This document shows positions 8,496 through 17,464 of a DNA stretch of 57,759 nucleotides, in pieces. The notes beneath the pieces were generated by a model. It ran no database searches, had not been told where the DNA came from, and was given only the letters and a program-made list of their open reading frames with translations. Where the stretch lies: contig JADGBH010000018.1 of assembly GCA_015231595.1 (NCBI GenBank), positions 1 to 57,759 on the forward strand. The letters are read 5' to 3'. Both the position numbers and the translations under genes were made by a program. The DNA comes from Desulfobacterales bacterium (GTDB lineage: Bacteria; Desulfobacterota; Desulfobacteria; Desulfobacterales; JADGBH01). Numbering within the stretch: position 1 is the stretch's first letter; each line of letters starts with the position of its first letter.

Positions 8496-9219
8496 TCACG
8501 CGTGTTTTACATATCATATCATGAAGCGTACATTTTTCTTCATTAGTTGCCGCTAAAAAATAACCTATGCCTAAAATTAAACCACTTATCAATTCCCCGA
8601 AATATCTACCCAAAGCTCGCCAATATTCGATTTTACTTCCATCGGGTCTTACGACTCTCAATCCACAAGCCATTTTTCCTATAGTAGCGCCAAATCGGCC
8701 AATCATAAATGTGGAATAAAAAACTGGAAATAAAGCAAAAAAAAATAATAAAATGTATCCAACATAATTATCGTTTTGCGGTAAGGCTATACGAGACAAA
8801 AATGCAAACAGCATTGAAAATGAAATTTGAACAAAATATATAATGAAAAAATCAATAAATTTTGCTCCTGCTCGTATCCAAAAACCACCATATTCAAATA
8901 TACCTTTTAGGTTGACACCTTCTTTTATTTTTTGAATAAACAAGGATTTGCAATTAGAACACACCCATATATTATTATACGATATCATTTCTTCCTTAAA
9001 AAATTTTTTTCCGCACTCAGAGCATAGACCTTCATCATTTGACAAATCAATTTCCTGTTTAATGGTGTTTTTAATTTTTTCAAACTCTATCCAGTCAGTC
9101 ATTTTTTCATTCCAGACAAGGGTATTGAATCCAATTTCACCATTATTTATTAAGCTGAAAAATTCTTCGTCTGATACAGGGCCGAATTGATTTTTTCCAT
9201 CTGAGTAATACCATTCCAT
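8479..9219 (-). CDS. GYF_2 - zinc ribbon - RDD membrane protein
   Basis: A 246-residue protein with three parts. Residues 1-50 (MEWYYSDGKNQFGPVSDEEF onward) form a GYF_2 domain, a cytoplasmic peptide-binding module. Residues 60-90 hold a four-cysteine zinc ribbon (CSECGKKF and VCSNC). From about residue 105 follows an RDD membrane domain with several helices, including the conserved GATIGKMACGLRVVRPDG and RALGRYFGEL segments. RDD proteins are of unclear function; some have been linked to ion transport. The frame extends to 9273, but AAGGATAA lies a few bases before the ATG at 9219 and the GYF domain starts there. It is transcribed away from the PBP1A gene and converges on the VanZ-like gene. 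Confidence 0.8.
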   Translation of the reverse strand: MEWYYSDGKNQFGPVSDEEFFSLINNGEIGFNTLVWNEKMTDWIEFEKIKNTIKQEIDLSNDEGLCSECGKKFFKEEMISYNNIWVCSNCKSLFIQKIKEGVNLKGIFEYGGFWIRAGAKFIDFFIIYFVQISFSMLFAFLSRIALPQNDNYVGYILLFFFALFPVFYSTFMIGRFGATIGKMACGLRVVRPDGSKIEYWRALGRYFGELISGLILGIGYFLAATNEEKCTLHDMICKTRVIKIAV

Positions 9220-9406
9220 AACATTATCCTTATATTTTTTATAATAAAAAATTACTGATACTTTTCTTGACATTTTTCATCTATATTGTCTATCTTTTTG
9301 TTAATTTTGCTTAAAATTTTATCTTTTGTTTTAAATTAAAATAATCTATAATTATAAACTACAAATTCGAAAATGGAGTTTAAACTTACAATCGAGGCAT
9401 TTTCTA

Positions 9407-11785
9407 ATGAGCGATAAAAACAAACCTAAAAAAAAGAGAAATATTTTTTTAAGACTTTTTAAATGGCTATTTTGGAGTGTATTTATTAGTGGATTTATAG
9501 GTGTTATTATCTTAGGCACTTATATTTACTACCTTTATCAGGATCTCCCTAAAATATACAGCCTTAATGATTATAGACCGCCTATTGTTACAAGTATATT
9601 TTCTGATGATGGAACAGTTATAGCAGAATTTTTTAAAGAAAGAAGGATAATTATTCCTGTTAAAGATATATCTCAAAAACTTAAGAGAGCATTTATAGCA
9701 GCAGAAGATTCTCGTTTTTTTAAGCATCAAGGAATAGATGTTATAAGTATAATAAGAGCGGCTTTTAAAAATATAGAAGCCGGAGCTATTGTTCAAGGAG
9801 GTAGTACTATAACTCAGCAAGTAGCTAAGTCTTTTTTTCTTAGCCCAGAACGAAGTTTTAATAGAAAACTTAAAGAAGCAATATTAGCTTATCAAATTGA
9901 TAGAAATTTTGAAAAAGAACAAATTTTATACTTATATTTAAACCAAATTTATTTAGGTCATGGAGCATATGGTGTTGAATCAGCCGCTGAAAATTATTTT
10001 GGTAAAAAAACAGCTGAATTAAACCTTGCTGAATGCGCTATATTAGCTGGCCTTCCTCAAGCTCCAAGTAAATATTCGCCTTTTAGGCATCCAGAGAGAG
10101 CAAAAGATCGGCAACTGTATGTATTAAATAGAATGATAGAAGAGGGTTATATAACTAAGGAAGAGGCAGAAGAAGCTAAAGCCTTTGAACTTGATATTAA
10201 ACCAAGAAGAAATTTATATATTGAAAATGTTCCTTATTATACTGAACATGTTAGACAAACTATAGAAAAAAAATATGGCAGAGATGCCTTATACTTAGAG
10301 GGACTTAAAATTTATACAGCAGTAAATATTGAAATGCAGAACATCGCCCAAGAAGAAATTCAAAAAGGTCTTTATGACCTTGATAAAAGACAAGGATACA
10401 GGGGACCCATTAAAAATATTCCAATGGAAGAGATTGAATCTTATTCACAATCCATACAAAATGAATTTCCGGATGATTCCTTCATCGAAGGCAATATAGT
10501 TAAAGGAATAGTTATATCTATAGACGCTTCAGCAAAAGTTGCTTCAATTAGAATGGGAGGGAAAAGGGGGCTTTTAAAAATTAGTGATATGAGATGGGCA
10601 AGAAAGCCAAATTCTGAAGTTGCGTATTACGAAGCCAGGATAAGAAAAATTGAAGATGTATTACAGGTATATGATGTTATTTTCGTTAAACTTAAAAATA
10701 TGCTAAAAGATGAACAATTATGGGAAGTTTCATTAGAGCAAGAGCCCTCAGCCCAATCTGCACTTATGGCTATAGAAACAGGAACAGGAAATGTAAAAGT
10801 TATGATAGGCGGTAAAGATTTTAGAGAAAGTCAATTTAATAGAGCAACTCAATCAAGAAGACAGCCCGGATCTTCCTTTAAGCCGATTGTCTATGCTGCA
10901 GCTATAGATAAAGGATATACCCCAGCGAGCATTATTTACGATACAGCTTTTACTTTCAATGATCCTGAAAATGATCTTAAATGGAAGCCAAAAAATTACC
11001 ATGAAACATTTTATGGTCCTACCCCTATGAGAACAGCCTTAGCTAAATCATTAAATGTTGCTACAATAAAAATACTAAAAGATATTGGAATAGGTTACGC
11101 TATAGACTACGCACGTAAATTGGGAATTAATTCAAATTTAAACAGAGACCTTTCTATTGCTTTAGGATCGTCAGGAGTATCTTTGCTTGAAATGCTTACT
11201 GCTTATTCTATTTTTGCAAATCAAGGATATTTAATTGAACCTGTTTTTATTACTAAAGTAGTTGATAGAAACGGAAATGTTTTAGAAGAAGCTAACTATG
11301 AAGCAAAGAAAGTAATTGAAGACACAACCGCTTATATTATTACAAGTTTGCTTGAAAGCGTTGTTAAAGATGGAACAGGAAAAAGAGTTAAGGCTTTAAA
11401 TAGGCCAGTCGCTGGGAAAACGGGAACTACAAATGATTTAAATGATGCTTGGTTTATAGGATATACGCCTGATTATGTTACTGGAGTATGGGTAGGTTTT
11501 GATAATGAACAATCCCTTGGAAAAGGGGAAACAGGTTCAAGGGCAGCGAGCCCTATATGGCTTGAATTTATGAAAAGAATACTTGAAGATAAACCTATTA
11601 AGGTTTTTCAAATTCCAAATGGAATAGTGTTCTCAAGAATAGACCCTAAAACAGGGCTATTAGCATCACCGGATGCTTCAGATTCAGTTTTTGAATGTTT
11701 TAAGGCGGGCACCGCTCCTACTAAAACTGTTCAAAAAAGTGATAACATTACTGATAAAGATATTTTTTATAAATTGGGCATGTAA
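9407..11785 (+). CDS. mrcA: Penicillin-binding protein 1A, bifunctional transglycosylase/transpeptidase
   Basis: A class A penicillin-binding protein of 792 residues that polymerises lipid II and cross-links peptidoglycan. Basic N-terminus, one membrane anchor (about residues 18-42), then a GT51 glycosyltransferase domain (catalytic AAEDSRFFKHQGID, QGGSTITQQVAK, RKLKEAILA, LNQIYLGHGAYGVE). A beta-rich insertion (about residues 310-440) resembles the OB-type domain of PBP1A. The transpeptidase domain shows all three active-site motifs: SSFK, SLN and KTGT. Length and order match PBP1A (ponA/mrcA). A GAGG site precedes the ATG by nine bases. It is divergent from the RDD gene and followed 66 bp later by a TetR-type regulator. 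Confidence 0.93.
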   Translation: MSDKNKPKKKRNIFLRLFKWLFWSVFISGFIGVIILGTYIYYLYQDLPKIYSLNDYRPPIVTSIFSDDGTVIAEFFKERRIIIPVKDISQKLKRAFIAAEDSRFFKHQGIDVISIIRAAFKNIEAGAIVQGGSTITQQVAKSFFLSPERSFNRKLKEAILAYQIDRNFEKEQILYLYLNQIYLGHGAYGVESAAENYFGKKTAELNLAECAILAGLPQAPSKYSPFRHPERAKDRQLYVLNRMIEEGYITKEEAEEAKAFELDIKPRRNLYIENVPYYTEHVRQTIEKKYGRDALYLEGLKIYTAVNIEMQNIAQEEIQKGLYDLDKRQGYRGPIKNIPMEEIESYSQSIQNEFPDDSFIEGNIVKGIVISIDASAKVASIRMGGKRGLLKISDMRWARKPNSEVAYYEARIRKIEDVLQVYDVIFVKLKNMLKDEQLWEVSLEQEPSAQSALMAIETGTGNVKVMIGGKDFRESQFNRATQSRRQPGSSFKPIVYAAAIDKGYTPASIIYDTAFTFNDPENDLKWKPKNYHETFYGPTPMRTALAKSLNVATIKILKDIGIGYAIDYARKLGINSNLNRDLSIALGSSGVSLLEMLTAYSIFANQGYLIEPVFITKVVDRNGNVLEEANYEAKKVIEDTTAYIITSLLESVVKDGTGKRVKALNRPVAGKTGTTNDLNDAWFIGYTPDYVTGVWVGFDNEQSLGKGETGSRAASPIWLEFMKRILEDKPIKVFQIPNGIVFSRIDPKTGLLASPDASDSVFECFKAGTAPTKTVQKSDNITDKDIFYKLGM

Positions 11786-11851
11786 GTGACTTCAATTAAA
11801 GTAATTGAAAGTTAAAATTCAAAATTCAAAAAAAACTTGAGGGCTTAGCAA

Positions 11852-12469
11852 TTGAATAATAGGAAGAAAAAAATAACCCATAATAGACTTAATCCTGAGT
11901 TAAGACAGCAGCAGCTTATGAAATATGCATTAATGGCTTTTGCAAATAAAGGTATTTTAAGAGCAAGTCATACCGACATAGCGGAATTAGCAAAAGTTTC
12001 GGTCGCTACCGTATTTAACTATTTCAATACAAAAAAAATACTGCTTGACGCCGTATTGTCAGAAGTAGAGCGTTTTTTTCTATCTCTTGCACTTGAAATT
12101 TATCAAGATAAAACAGAGGGTTTAAAATCATTGTTAAATCATGCCTACAGTTTTGTTGAAACTGCCAATACAAATGAAGATTACATAAAAATATGGTTAG
12201 AATGGGGAACTTCAATAAAAAAAGAAACTTGGTCCCGTTATCTTGCGTTCCAAGGACAATTAATTGCTATGGCGGCTGAAGCTGTCAGTAGAGCTCAAGT
12301 AAAAGGCCAGATTCCAGATAATGTTCCAGCTCTTGATATAGCTTATTTTTTTATTGGCTGTGCGCAACCAATTGTAATAAAGTTATATACACCAGGTCAG
12401 GATGTAAAAAAAGTAAATGAATTTATAGATAGAATAATAATACAATTGTTAGAATATCGAAAAGTGTAG
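11852..12469 (+). CDS. TetR-type regulator resembling LuxR/HapR of Vibrio
   Basis: A 205-residue one-domain transcription factor with an N-terminal TetR helix-turn-helix (SHTDIAELAKVSVATVFNYF, residues about 41-60) and a helical ligand/dimer domain. The run from RLNPELRQQQLM through VATVFNYF and the later IWLEWGTSIKKETW strongly recall the Vibrio quorum-sensing master regulators LuxR/HapR/SmcR, which have VSVATVFNYFPTR and VWFEWSAS at corresponding places. Start is a TTG with a GAGGG site about nine bases upstream; no ATG is available nearby. It sits downstream of PBP1A and ends at a convergent hairpin. Its targets are unknown. Resemblance was judged by eye, so orthology is not claimed. Confidence 0.78.
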   Translation: MNNRKKKITHNRLNPELRQQQLMKYALMAFANKGILRASHTDIAELAKVSVATVFNYFNTKKILLDAVLSEVERFFLSLALEIYQDKTEGLKSLLNHAYSFVETANTNEDYIKIWLEWGTSIKKETWSRYLAFQGQLIAMAAEAVSRAQVKGQIPDNVPALDIAYFFIGCAQPIVIKLYTPGQDVKKVNEFIDRIIIQLLEYRKV

Positions 12470-12496
12470 AGTTAAAAGAACGGCGGTATTGACGCT

Positions 12497-12555
12497 ATTC
12501 CATTAAGTTAAAGGATTTTTTATCTTTGTGGGCGACCGGCTGGTCGCCCACAAAG
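12497..12555. terminator. Perfect 14-bp palindromic hairpin in a dispersed repeat module
   Basis: Between the convergent regulator and FmdE genes lies a perfect stem: CTTTGTGGGCGACC (12524-12537), loop GGCT, then the complement (12542-12555). A T-run precedes it and A-rich sequence follows, so it could terminate transcripts from both sides. The palindrome core GGGCGACC-loop-GGTCGCCC is the same as in the tandem array at 57633, and the adjacent ATTCCATTAAGTTAAAGGAT (12497-12516) matches the module at 6183-6198. Confidence 0.7.
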
Positions 12556-12565
12556 AAGAATATTT

Positions 12566-13174
12566 TTACAAAGGTTTTTGCTTAGAGCATGGTATGCACA
12601 CATGCCCAATATCTATTTTAATTAATTTAGTTGCCATAGTCATTTCTTTACATATAGCGCATGCTTCCGAAGGAGCTATCGAAGCATAAGATGGCATTGG
12701 GATATCAGCTTCTTTAATGCTAAATACTTCGTTAAAAGGCTTTTCTAAAAGATCCATAGACTTTAGCATTTTATGCCTTATCCTTTCCGTTGGTGTTATT
12801 TTACCAGAAGCAAATGCCTCATCAAGTTTCTCAAATTCTTCCTTATTTTTTCCAGTATAAGAATATGAACTCAGCCTTGAAAACCTAAACGCTTTATTGC
12901 TTGACCTTGAGATAATAGTATACGCATTCTTTCCATAATCGTGTAAAATTAGGTTTCCTTTTCCAGCACTTGTTCCAAGCATTACTTGAATTGCATCAAT
13001 TGCGCATGAATCGTTTTCACATATAGCTACAATCTCTTCATCACTTGAACGGCCTAGTTCTAAAAGTTTTTTAGCTTCCTTTGAAACAATATAGCCATAA
13101 ATAAGTCCAGGACAAAGATGTCCATGAAAATCAACACATTTTTGAAGATCTGATGGGATTTTAATGTCTTCCAT
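12566..13174 (-). CDS. FmdE family protein
   Basis: A 202-residue protein of the FmdE (formylmethanofuran dehydrogenase subunit E) family. The signature DFHGHLCPGLIYGY lies at residues 14-27, followed by an ENDSCAIDAIQVMLGTSAGKGN segment with conserved cysteine. A C-terminal zinc-binding knuckle (CAICKEM and CIPCSKQ) completes the usual architecture. Family members are common in sulfate reducers and methanogens, where some bind metals or molybdopterin-related partners; the exact role here is unknown. It stands alone on the minus strand, its 3' end next to the palindromic hairpin. The ATG has a GGAAA-type site upstream. Confidence 0.85.
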   Translation of the reverse strand: MEDIKIPSDLQKCVDFHGHLCPGLIYGYIVSKEAKKLLELGRSSDEEIVAICENDSCAIDAIQVMLGTSAGKGNLILHDYGKNAYTIISRSSNKAFRFSRLSSYSYTGKNKEEFEKLDEAFASGKITPTERIRHKMLKSMDLLEKPFNEVFSIKEADIPMPSYASIAPSEACAICKEMTMATKLIKIDIGHVCIPCSKQKPL

Positions 13175-13258
13175 AAAAATTTCCTTTTTTGTTTAAGGTA
13201 TCTCAAATATAATAATTTAAGAATGCCTAATCTATATTATTATTAAATGAAATTATTA

Positions 13259-13519
13259 GGGTGTGTCCCACCTTTTACACAAAGGCATAAAATTTTTTAG
13301 GAACTAAACGTCGTAGGACGTCATTCCGGAAAAAATTGAAAAATGAATATTTTTCAATTTTAATCCGGAATCCAGAATAACGTCGTCATATTCTCTGGAT
13401 TCCGGGTTAAAGTCAGAAAATCTAAACGATTTTCTGACTTTCCCCGGAATGACGATAAATCCAAAATACTGTATATCTGACGTGTCATTCCTGTTATGTG
13501 TAAAAGATGGGACACACCC
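13259..13519. mobile_element. MITE-like element with 23-bp terminal inverted repeats and 8-bp target duplication
   Basis: The ends (13259-13281 and 13497-13519) are inverted repeats of 23 bp with one mismatch, starting GGGTGTGTCCCA. They are flanked by the direct 8-bp repeat AATTATTA (13251-13258 and 13520-13527), a typical target-site duplication. The 261-bp element has no transposase. Its interior is a series of hairpins: GTCATTCCGG with CCGGAATGAC as an outer pair, CCGGAATCCAGA with its complement, and AAAGTCAGAAAATC with its complement. A 75-codon minus-strand ORF inside it is considered spurious. It fills most of the 383-bp gap between FmdE and the SUMF1 lipoprotein. The mobilising IS family is not identified. 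Confidence 0.88.
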
Positions 13520-13557
13520 AATTATTAACATTTTCTTTTAATTTGTTCTTGCTAATG

Positions 13558-16338
13558 TTAAGGTACTTGTCTAACTAATCGGAAACCGACAATTCCATAG
13601 TTTACAGACGGTGTATCGCCGCTTCGAGCCGCAGAACGGCAGTATTGTGCAAGGATTGCCCATGCGCCACCACGTATGACACGGTATGAACCGCTATTAG
13701 GACCAGTAGGATCAGTTAGAGCATCAGGCGAATAGCTACCATACCAATCTGAACACCACTCCCTTACGTTACCGTGCATATCATGTAAACCCCATGCATT
13801 TGCCTGTTTTTGTTTAATAAGATGACTTGCGCTATTTGAATTATTGCAATACCATCCCATCATATCTAGATTTGAATCATAATCACAGTTAGTCACACTT
13901 ATACTGCCATTTGCTAATGCAGTTGTTGACCCAGCTCTACATGAATATTCCCATTCTGCTTCAGTAGGTAGTCTGTATATATTCACTGCTTCTGTCCGAT
14001 TTAGTCTATCTATAAATTGCTGACAATCATTCCAATTAACATTTTCAACTGGACAATCATCGCCACAATTAATAAAATTCGATGGATTACTCCCCATTAT
14101 TGCCTTCCATTGTCCCTGAGTAACCTCTGTCGTTTGCATATAAAATGCTTTACTTAGTGTTACTTTATGTTGATTTTCATCTGTATTTCTTCCAAGCTCA
14201 TATGACGGACTTCCCATTATAAACGTTCCAGCTGGAATTAAGACAAAAGTCATGCCTATAGAGTTAGTTATTGCGCCTGTAGCGCTTTGAGAAATACTTA
14301 TATTAATAGAGGCAGTATTACTTAACCCGTCACTATCGGTAGCTGTTAAAGTTATAGTATGCGTTCCTACAGATAAATTACCGTTTGTAAATGATGTTCC
14401 AGTTCCAATTTGAACATTTTGACCATTTATGCTTAATGTCCAAACTAAAGAATTCCCGGTTAAAATTCCATCTTCTTTATCATTTCCAGAACCGATAAAA
14501 TTTATATTATCTCCAACAGTATAATTTGCCCCATTTAATGGTCTATTTATTGTGGCTATTGGAGCAGTGTTTTGTGCTAAAATAGTAATTCTTACTGATG
14601 CGGAACTATTAAAACCATTACTATCAGTAGCTGTTAAAGTTATTACATGAGTTCCAACGGATAACTTGTTTATACTAAATTGTATTCCTATACCGAATTG
14701 TACTCCAGTTCCAATTTGTCCATCTATGCTTGATGTCCAAACTAAAGAATTACCGGTTAAAATCCCATCTTCTTTATCATTTGCATTTCCTACAAAATTT
14801 ATATCTTCACCTTGAGTAAAAGAGCTGTTATTAGAGGGCATTGTTATTGACACAGATGGGATACCAATAACCTGAACGATAATATTAATTGATTGAGTTG
14901 AAGAGTTCCCATCTTTATCAGTAGCTGTTAAAGTTATTACATGAGTTCCTACAGATAAATTACCATTTTTAAATGACGCTCCGGTTGTAATTTGTCCATC
15001 TATGCTTGATGTCCAAACTAAAGAATTACCGGTTAAAATCCCATCTTCTTTATCATTTGCATTTCCTACAAAATTTATATCTTCACCTTGATTAAAAATA
15101 CTGTTATCCATAGGTGACGAAATTGTTACAGATGGAAAATTGTTATTCGTATTAGTTTGAGATGTTATTGTAATCTGAATTAAAAAATTTTGTTGCTCAC
15201 CATCTTTATCGGTTGCTATTAATTTTATAATATGAGTACCTACTGATAAATTATTTGTATCAAATGATGTCCCAATTCCAATTTGTCCATCTATGCTTGA
15301 AGTCCATATTAATGAATTCCCACTCAATATTCCATCTTCAACATCCGTTGCACTTCCAATAAAATTTATAGTCGTTCCTTCAACAAAAGAATTGCCAATA
15401 GAAGGAGAAACTATCGATACAGACGGAGGAGAATTGTCTTTTTTAGCTATTATTTTAATCTGAATTGAATCCGTATCGCTTAACCCATCATTATCCGTAG
15501 CTGTTAAAGTTATAGTATGAGTTCCTATTGTTGATAAAGTTCCTATTGTTGATGTAGCGGTTAATATTGTTGGAATATTTATTTGAAATGAAGTTCCAGT
15601 TCCAATTTGCCCATCTATACTTGATGTCCAAACTAAGGAACTTCCAGTTAAAACTCCATCTTCTTTATCATTTGCATTTCCTACAAAATTTATGCTTTCA
15701 CCTTGAGTAAAATTACTGTTATCATCGGGCATTGTTATTGATACTAACGGACGATGATTAGTCTGAATTACCTCTTCATTTCCATAATTAGCAACGAAAT
15801 TTAAAATTTCTTCCACAGGTTTTTCATTTACAGTCATCACTAAATAATAATAAGTTTGGTTACTTGCAAGACCTCTGTGAATATAAGATGTACCTGTAAT
15901 ATTTTCAATACAATTATCAGATGTTTTTATGTTACCAGTAGTGTTCCAATATATGTTGTAATAAGAAGCACTTTCAACTTTTTTCCAGCTAATAGTATTT
16001 TCTCCGTTAACAGGCTTAAACATGATTACCCCTGTAACCATATAGTAATAAATGGTGTTATTAAAAAGACCTTTATGAACATAGGATGTTTCTGTAATTT
16101 TGCTAATAACATTATCGGAGATTGTAACGTTACCGGTTGTATTCCAGTAAATATTATAAAATGAAGCTCCATCTATTCCTTTCCAGCTTATGGGGATTTC
16201 GCCATTAATGGGTTTTGACGCAAACACTATAGCATTGCTTGGGGTTTCATTTTTTTTTTCTTCGTTATCACCGCATGATATTATTATTGATAAAAATATT
16301 ATTACAAAAATTACGTAACGCAAAAATATTTTTTTCAT
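13558..16338 (-). CDS. Large lipoprotein with FN3-like and PKD/Ig-like repeats and a C-terminal SUMF1/C-lectin domain
   Basis: A 926-residue surface lipoprotein. The signal peptide ends in a lipobox (SIIISCGD, Cys about 22). Two FN3-like repeats (residues about 40-175; both with SxYNIYWNTTGN) are followed by five Ig/PKD-like repeats (about 195-690) sharing NFVGNANDKEDG, SLVWTSSIDGQ and THVITLTATD. Residues 695-926 form a SUMF1/formylglycine-generating-enzyme-like domain (MTFVLIPAGTFIMGS, RLPTEAEWEYSCRAG, MHGNVREWCSDWYG, RVIRGGAW, GFRLVRQVP). The first of the paired catalytic cysteines of true FGE is not seen after RGGAW, so a binding role in a C-type-lectin fold is more likely than catalysis. 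It is last in a tight minus-strand series with the barrel and CsgG-like genes, 46 bp after the barrel gene. The repeats probably act as a stalk presenting the C-terminal domain. Confidence 0.85.
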   Translation of the reverse strand: MKKIFLRYVIFVIIFLSIIISCGDNEEKKNETPSNAIVFASKPINGEIPISWKGIDGASFYNIYWNTTGNVTISDNVISKITETSYVHKGLFNNTIYYYMVTGVIMFKPVNGENTISWKKVESASYYNIYWNTTGNIKTSDNCIENITGTSYIHRGLASNQTYYYLVMTVNEKPVEEILNFVANYGNEEVIQTNHRPLVSITMPDDNSNFTQGESINFVGNANDKEDGVLTGSSLVWTSSIDGQIGTGTSFQINIPTILTATSTIGTLSTIGTHTITLTATDNDGLSDTDSIQIKIIAKKDNSPPSVSIVSPSIGNSFVEGTTINFIGSATDVEDGILSGNSLIWTSSIDGQIGIGTSFDTNNLSVGTHIIKLIATDKDGEQQNFLIQITITSQTNTNNNFPSVTISSPMDNSIFNQGEDINFVGNANDKEDGILTGNSLVWTSSIDGQITTGASFKNGNLSVGTHVITLTATDKDGNSSTQSINIIVQVIGIPSVSITMPSNNSSFTQGEDINFVGNANDKEDGILTGNSLVWTSSIDGQIGTGVQFGIGIQFSINKLSVGTHVITLTATDSNGFNSSASVRITILAQNTAPIATINRPLNGANYTVGDNINFIGSGNDKEDGILTGNSLVWTLSINGQNVQIGTGTSFTNGNLSVGTHTITLTATDSDGLSNTASINISISQSATGAITNSIGMTFVLIPAGTFIMGSPSYELGRNTDENQHKVTLSKAFYMQTTEVTQGQWKAIMGSNPSNFINCGDDCPVENVNWNDCQQFIDRLNRTEAVNIYRLPTEAEWEYSCRAGSTTALANGSISVTNCDYDSNLDMMGWYCNNSNSASHLIKQKQANAWGLHDMHGNVREWCSDWYGSYSPDALTDPTGPNSGSYRVIRGGAWAILAQYCRSAARSGDTPSVNYGIVGFRLVRQVP
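13561..13675 (-). other. Candidate DGR-type variable region at the 3' end of the lipoprotein gene
   Basis: The last 115 bp encode RGGAWAILAQYCRSAARSG and on to GFRLVR, the place where diversity-generating retroelements (DGRs) diversify C-lectin-fold targets. The stretch is visibly richer in G and C than the rest of the AT-rich gene. It contains codons such as ATC, CTT, AGC, GGC, GAT and GTC that could derive from AAC/AAT by adenine substitution. No template repeat or reverse transcriptase was found in the window, so this is only a candidate. Confidence 0.35.
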
Positions 16339-16384
16339 ATAGGGTTGTTCTCCTAAAATTTTTAAATGATTATTATTGCTTGAG

Positions 16385-17434
16385 TTAAAATTTTAGACTT
16401 GCGCCTAAAAAGAACATATCTGATTTAAAATCATCAAATCCGACAATTTTTTTATAACCGCCGCTTAAATTAAATGATTCTGTTAAATTATAGGAGGTTT
16501 CTAAACCGACATCAAAAAACATATCATCAGGAATATCATATTTAGATACATTGTAGCTTAATATTCCAAAAACATTAATAAACGAATTGTCAGTAATTAA
16601 TATGCCGAAATTGGTTCCAAACTTCATTAAACTTTGATAATTATTTTCTAAATCGCTATCATCTTTATTATATTGATAAGATATAGCGGCTGATGGAGCA
16701 AATCTTCGTCCTTCCCATAATAAAGAACCGCTTATTCCACCTCCAAAAGTATTTGAGCCATCTCCATCGTTAGGGATTAAAGTTATGAAATTAGAGTTCA
16801 GTGTAATGCCAAGTTTCAAATTATCATATATTGGACGATTATATTGGCCGAAAGCTACTACTCCAGTCCTTTGAGCGTCAAAGGTATCAAAGTCTAATAT
16901 ATCGTAAGGAATTAATACTCCTAAAGATAAATTTTCAGTATTCCAATTAAAACCCAAAAGTATTCCTGGAATACTTCCATCTGTGTTATCCATTATTGTA
17001 ACGCTTTCATAGTGTAAATATCCCGCTATAATGCTATATCCAACATCGTTTTTTTTATTTTTTTCTCTTTTAATTTTAGGAAGTACAATGTCATTTATAA
17101 CTATTTCAGTAGCTCTTCCAGCAGGTGAATGTGTATTTGAAATATTTTCAGTTGAAAATATACTAATTAAATAATCAACTCCTTTATTAATTTTGCCTTC
17201 AGCCAAATAATTTGTGAAATTTTTAATCTGCTCGTCTGATATGTAATTCGGAAATGTATTTTTTAAATTAGTTTCAAATAACTCCCTTTCAGAAGGAGAA
17301 TACAAAAGTTTTATATATTTTTGTTGTTGTTGCTTAATTGTTAATACTAAGTCATTTAATGGGGATGCTTGTAAATTTAAATTTATTAAAATCAAAACCA
17401 ATAACAGAATAAAAATTTTTTTATTTTTTTGCAT
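16385..17434 (-). CDS. Putative outer-membrane beta-barrel protein
   Basis: A 349-residue exported protein not assigned to a named family. A signal peptide (IFILLLVLILINLNLQASP) is followed by a helical, glutamine- and lysine-rich region (about residues 25-105), then an alternating polar/aromatic region from about residue 125 to the end that looks like 10-12 amphipathic beta strands (for example GYSIIAGYLHYESV, NLSLGVLIPYDIL, GGGISGSLLWEG). It ends GASLKF; a terminal aromatic residue is the usual outer-membrane barrel signal. The ATG has a TAAGGAG site. It lies 30 bp after the PEGA/CsgG-like gene and 46 bp before the lipoprotein gene, so it probably belongs to the same surface system. The barrel fold is inferred from pattern only. 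Confidence 0.6.
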   Translation of the reverse strand: MQKNKKIFILLLVLILINLNLQASPLNDLVLTIKQQQQKYIKLLYSPSERELFETNLKNTFPNYISDEQIKNFTNYLAEGKINKGVDYLISIFSTENISNTHSPAGRATEIVINDIVLPKIKREKNKKNDVGYSIIAGYLHYESVTIMDNTDGSIPGILLGFNWNTENLSLGVLIPYDILDFDTFDAQRTGVVAFGQYNRPIYDNLKLGITLNSNFITLIPNDGDGSNTFGGGISGSLLWEGRRFAPSAAISYQYNKDDSDLENNYQSLMKFGTNFGILITDNSFINVFGILSYNVSKYDIPDDMFFDVGLETSYNLTESFNLSGGYKKIVGFDDFKSDMFFLGASLKF

Positions 17435-17464
17435 AAAAAAACTCCTTAATTGATATTTTGTATT

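Noticed and set aside
13304..13531. 75-codon minus-strand ORF inside the MITE
   Set aside because: It spans the hairpins and one terminal repeat, has no ribosome-binding site and no recognisable protein features.
13558..14280. A true formylglycine-generating (sulfatase-maturing) enzyme
   Set aside because: The catalytic cysteine pair expected around RGGSxxC...C is incomplete, no sulfatase gene is near, and the domain is on a repeat-stalk lipoprotein.
15856..16164. 102-codon plus-strand ORF
   Set aside because: It is antisense to the FN3-like repeats of the lipoprotein gene and mirrors their repeated sequence.
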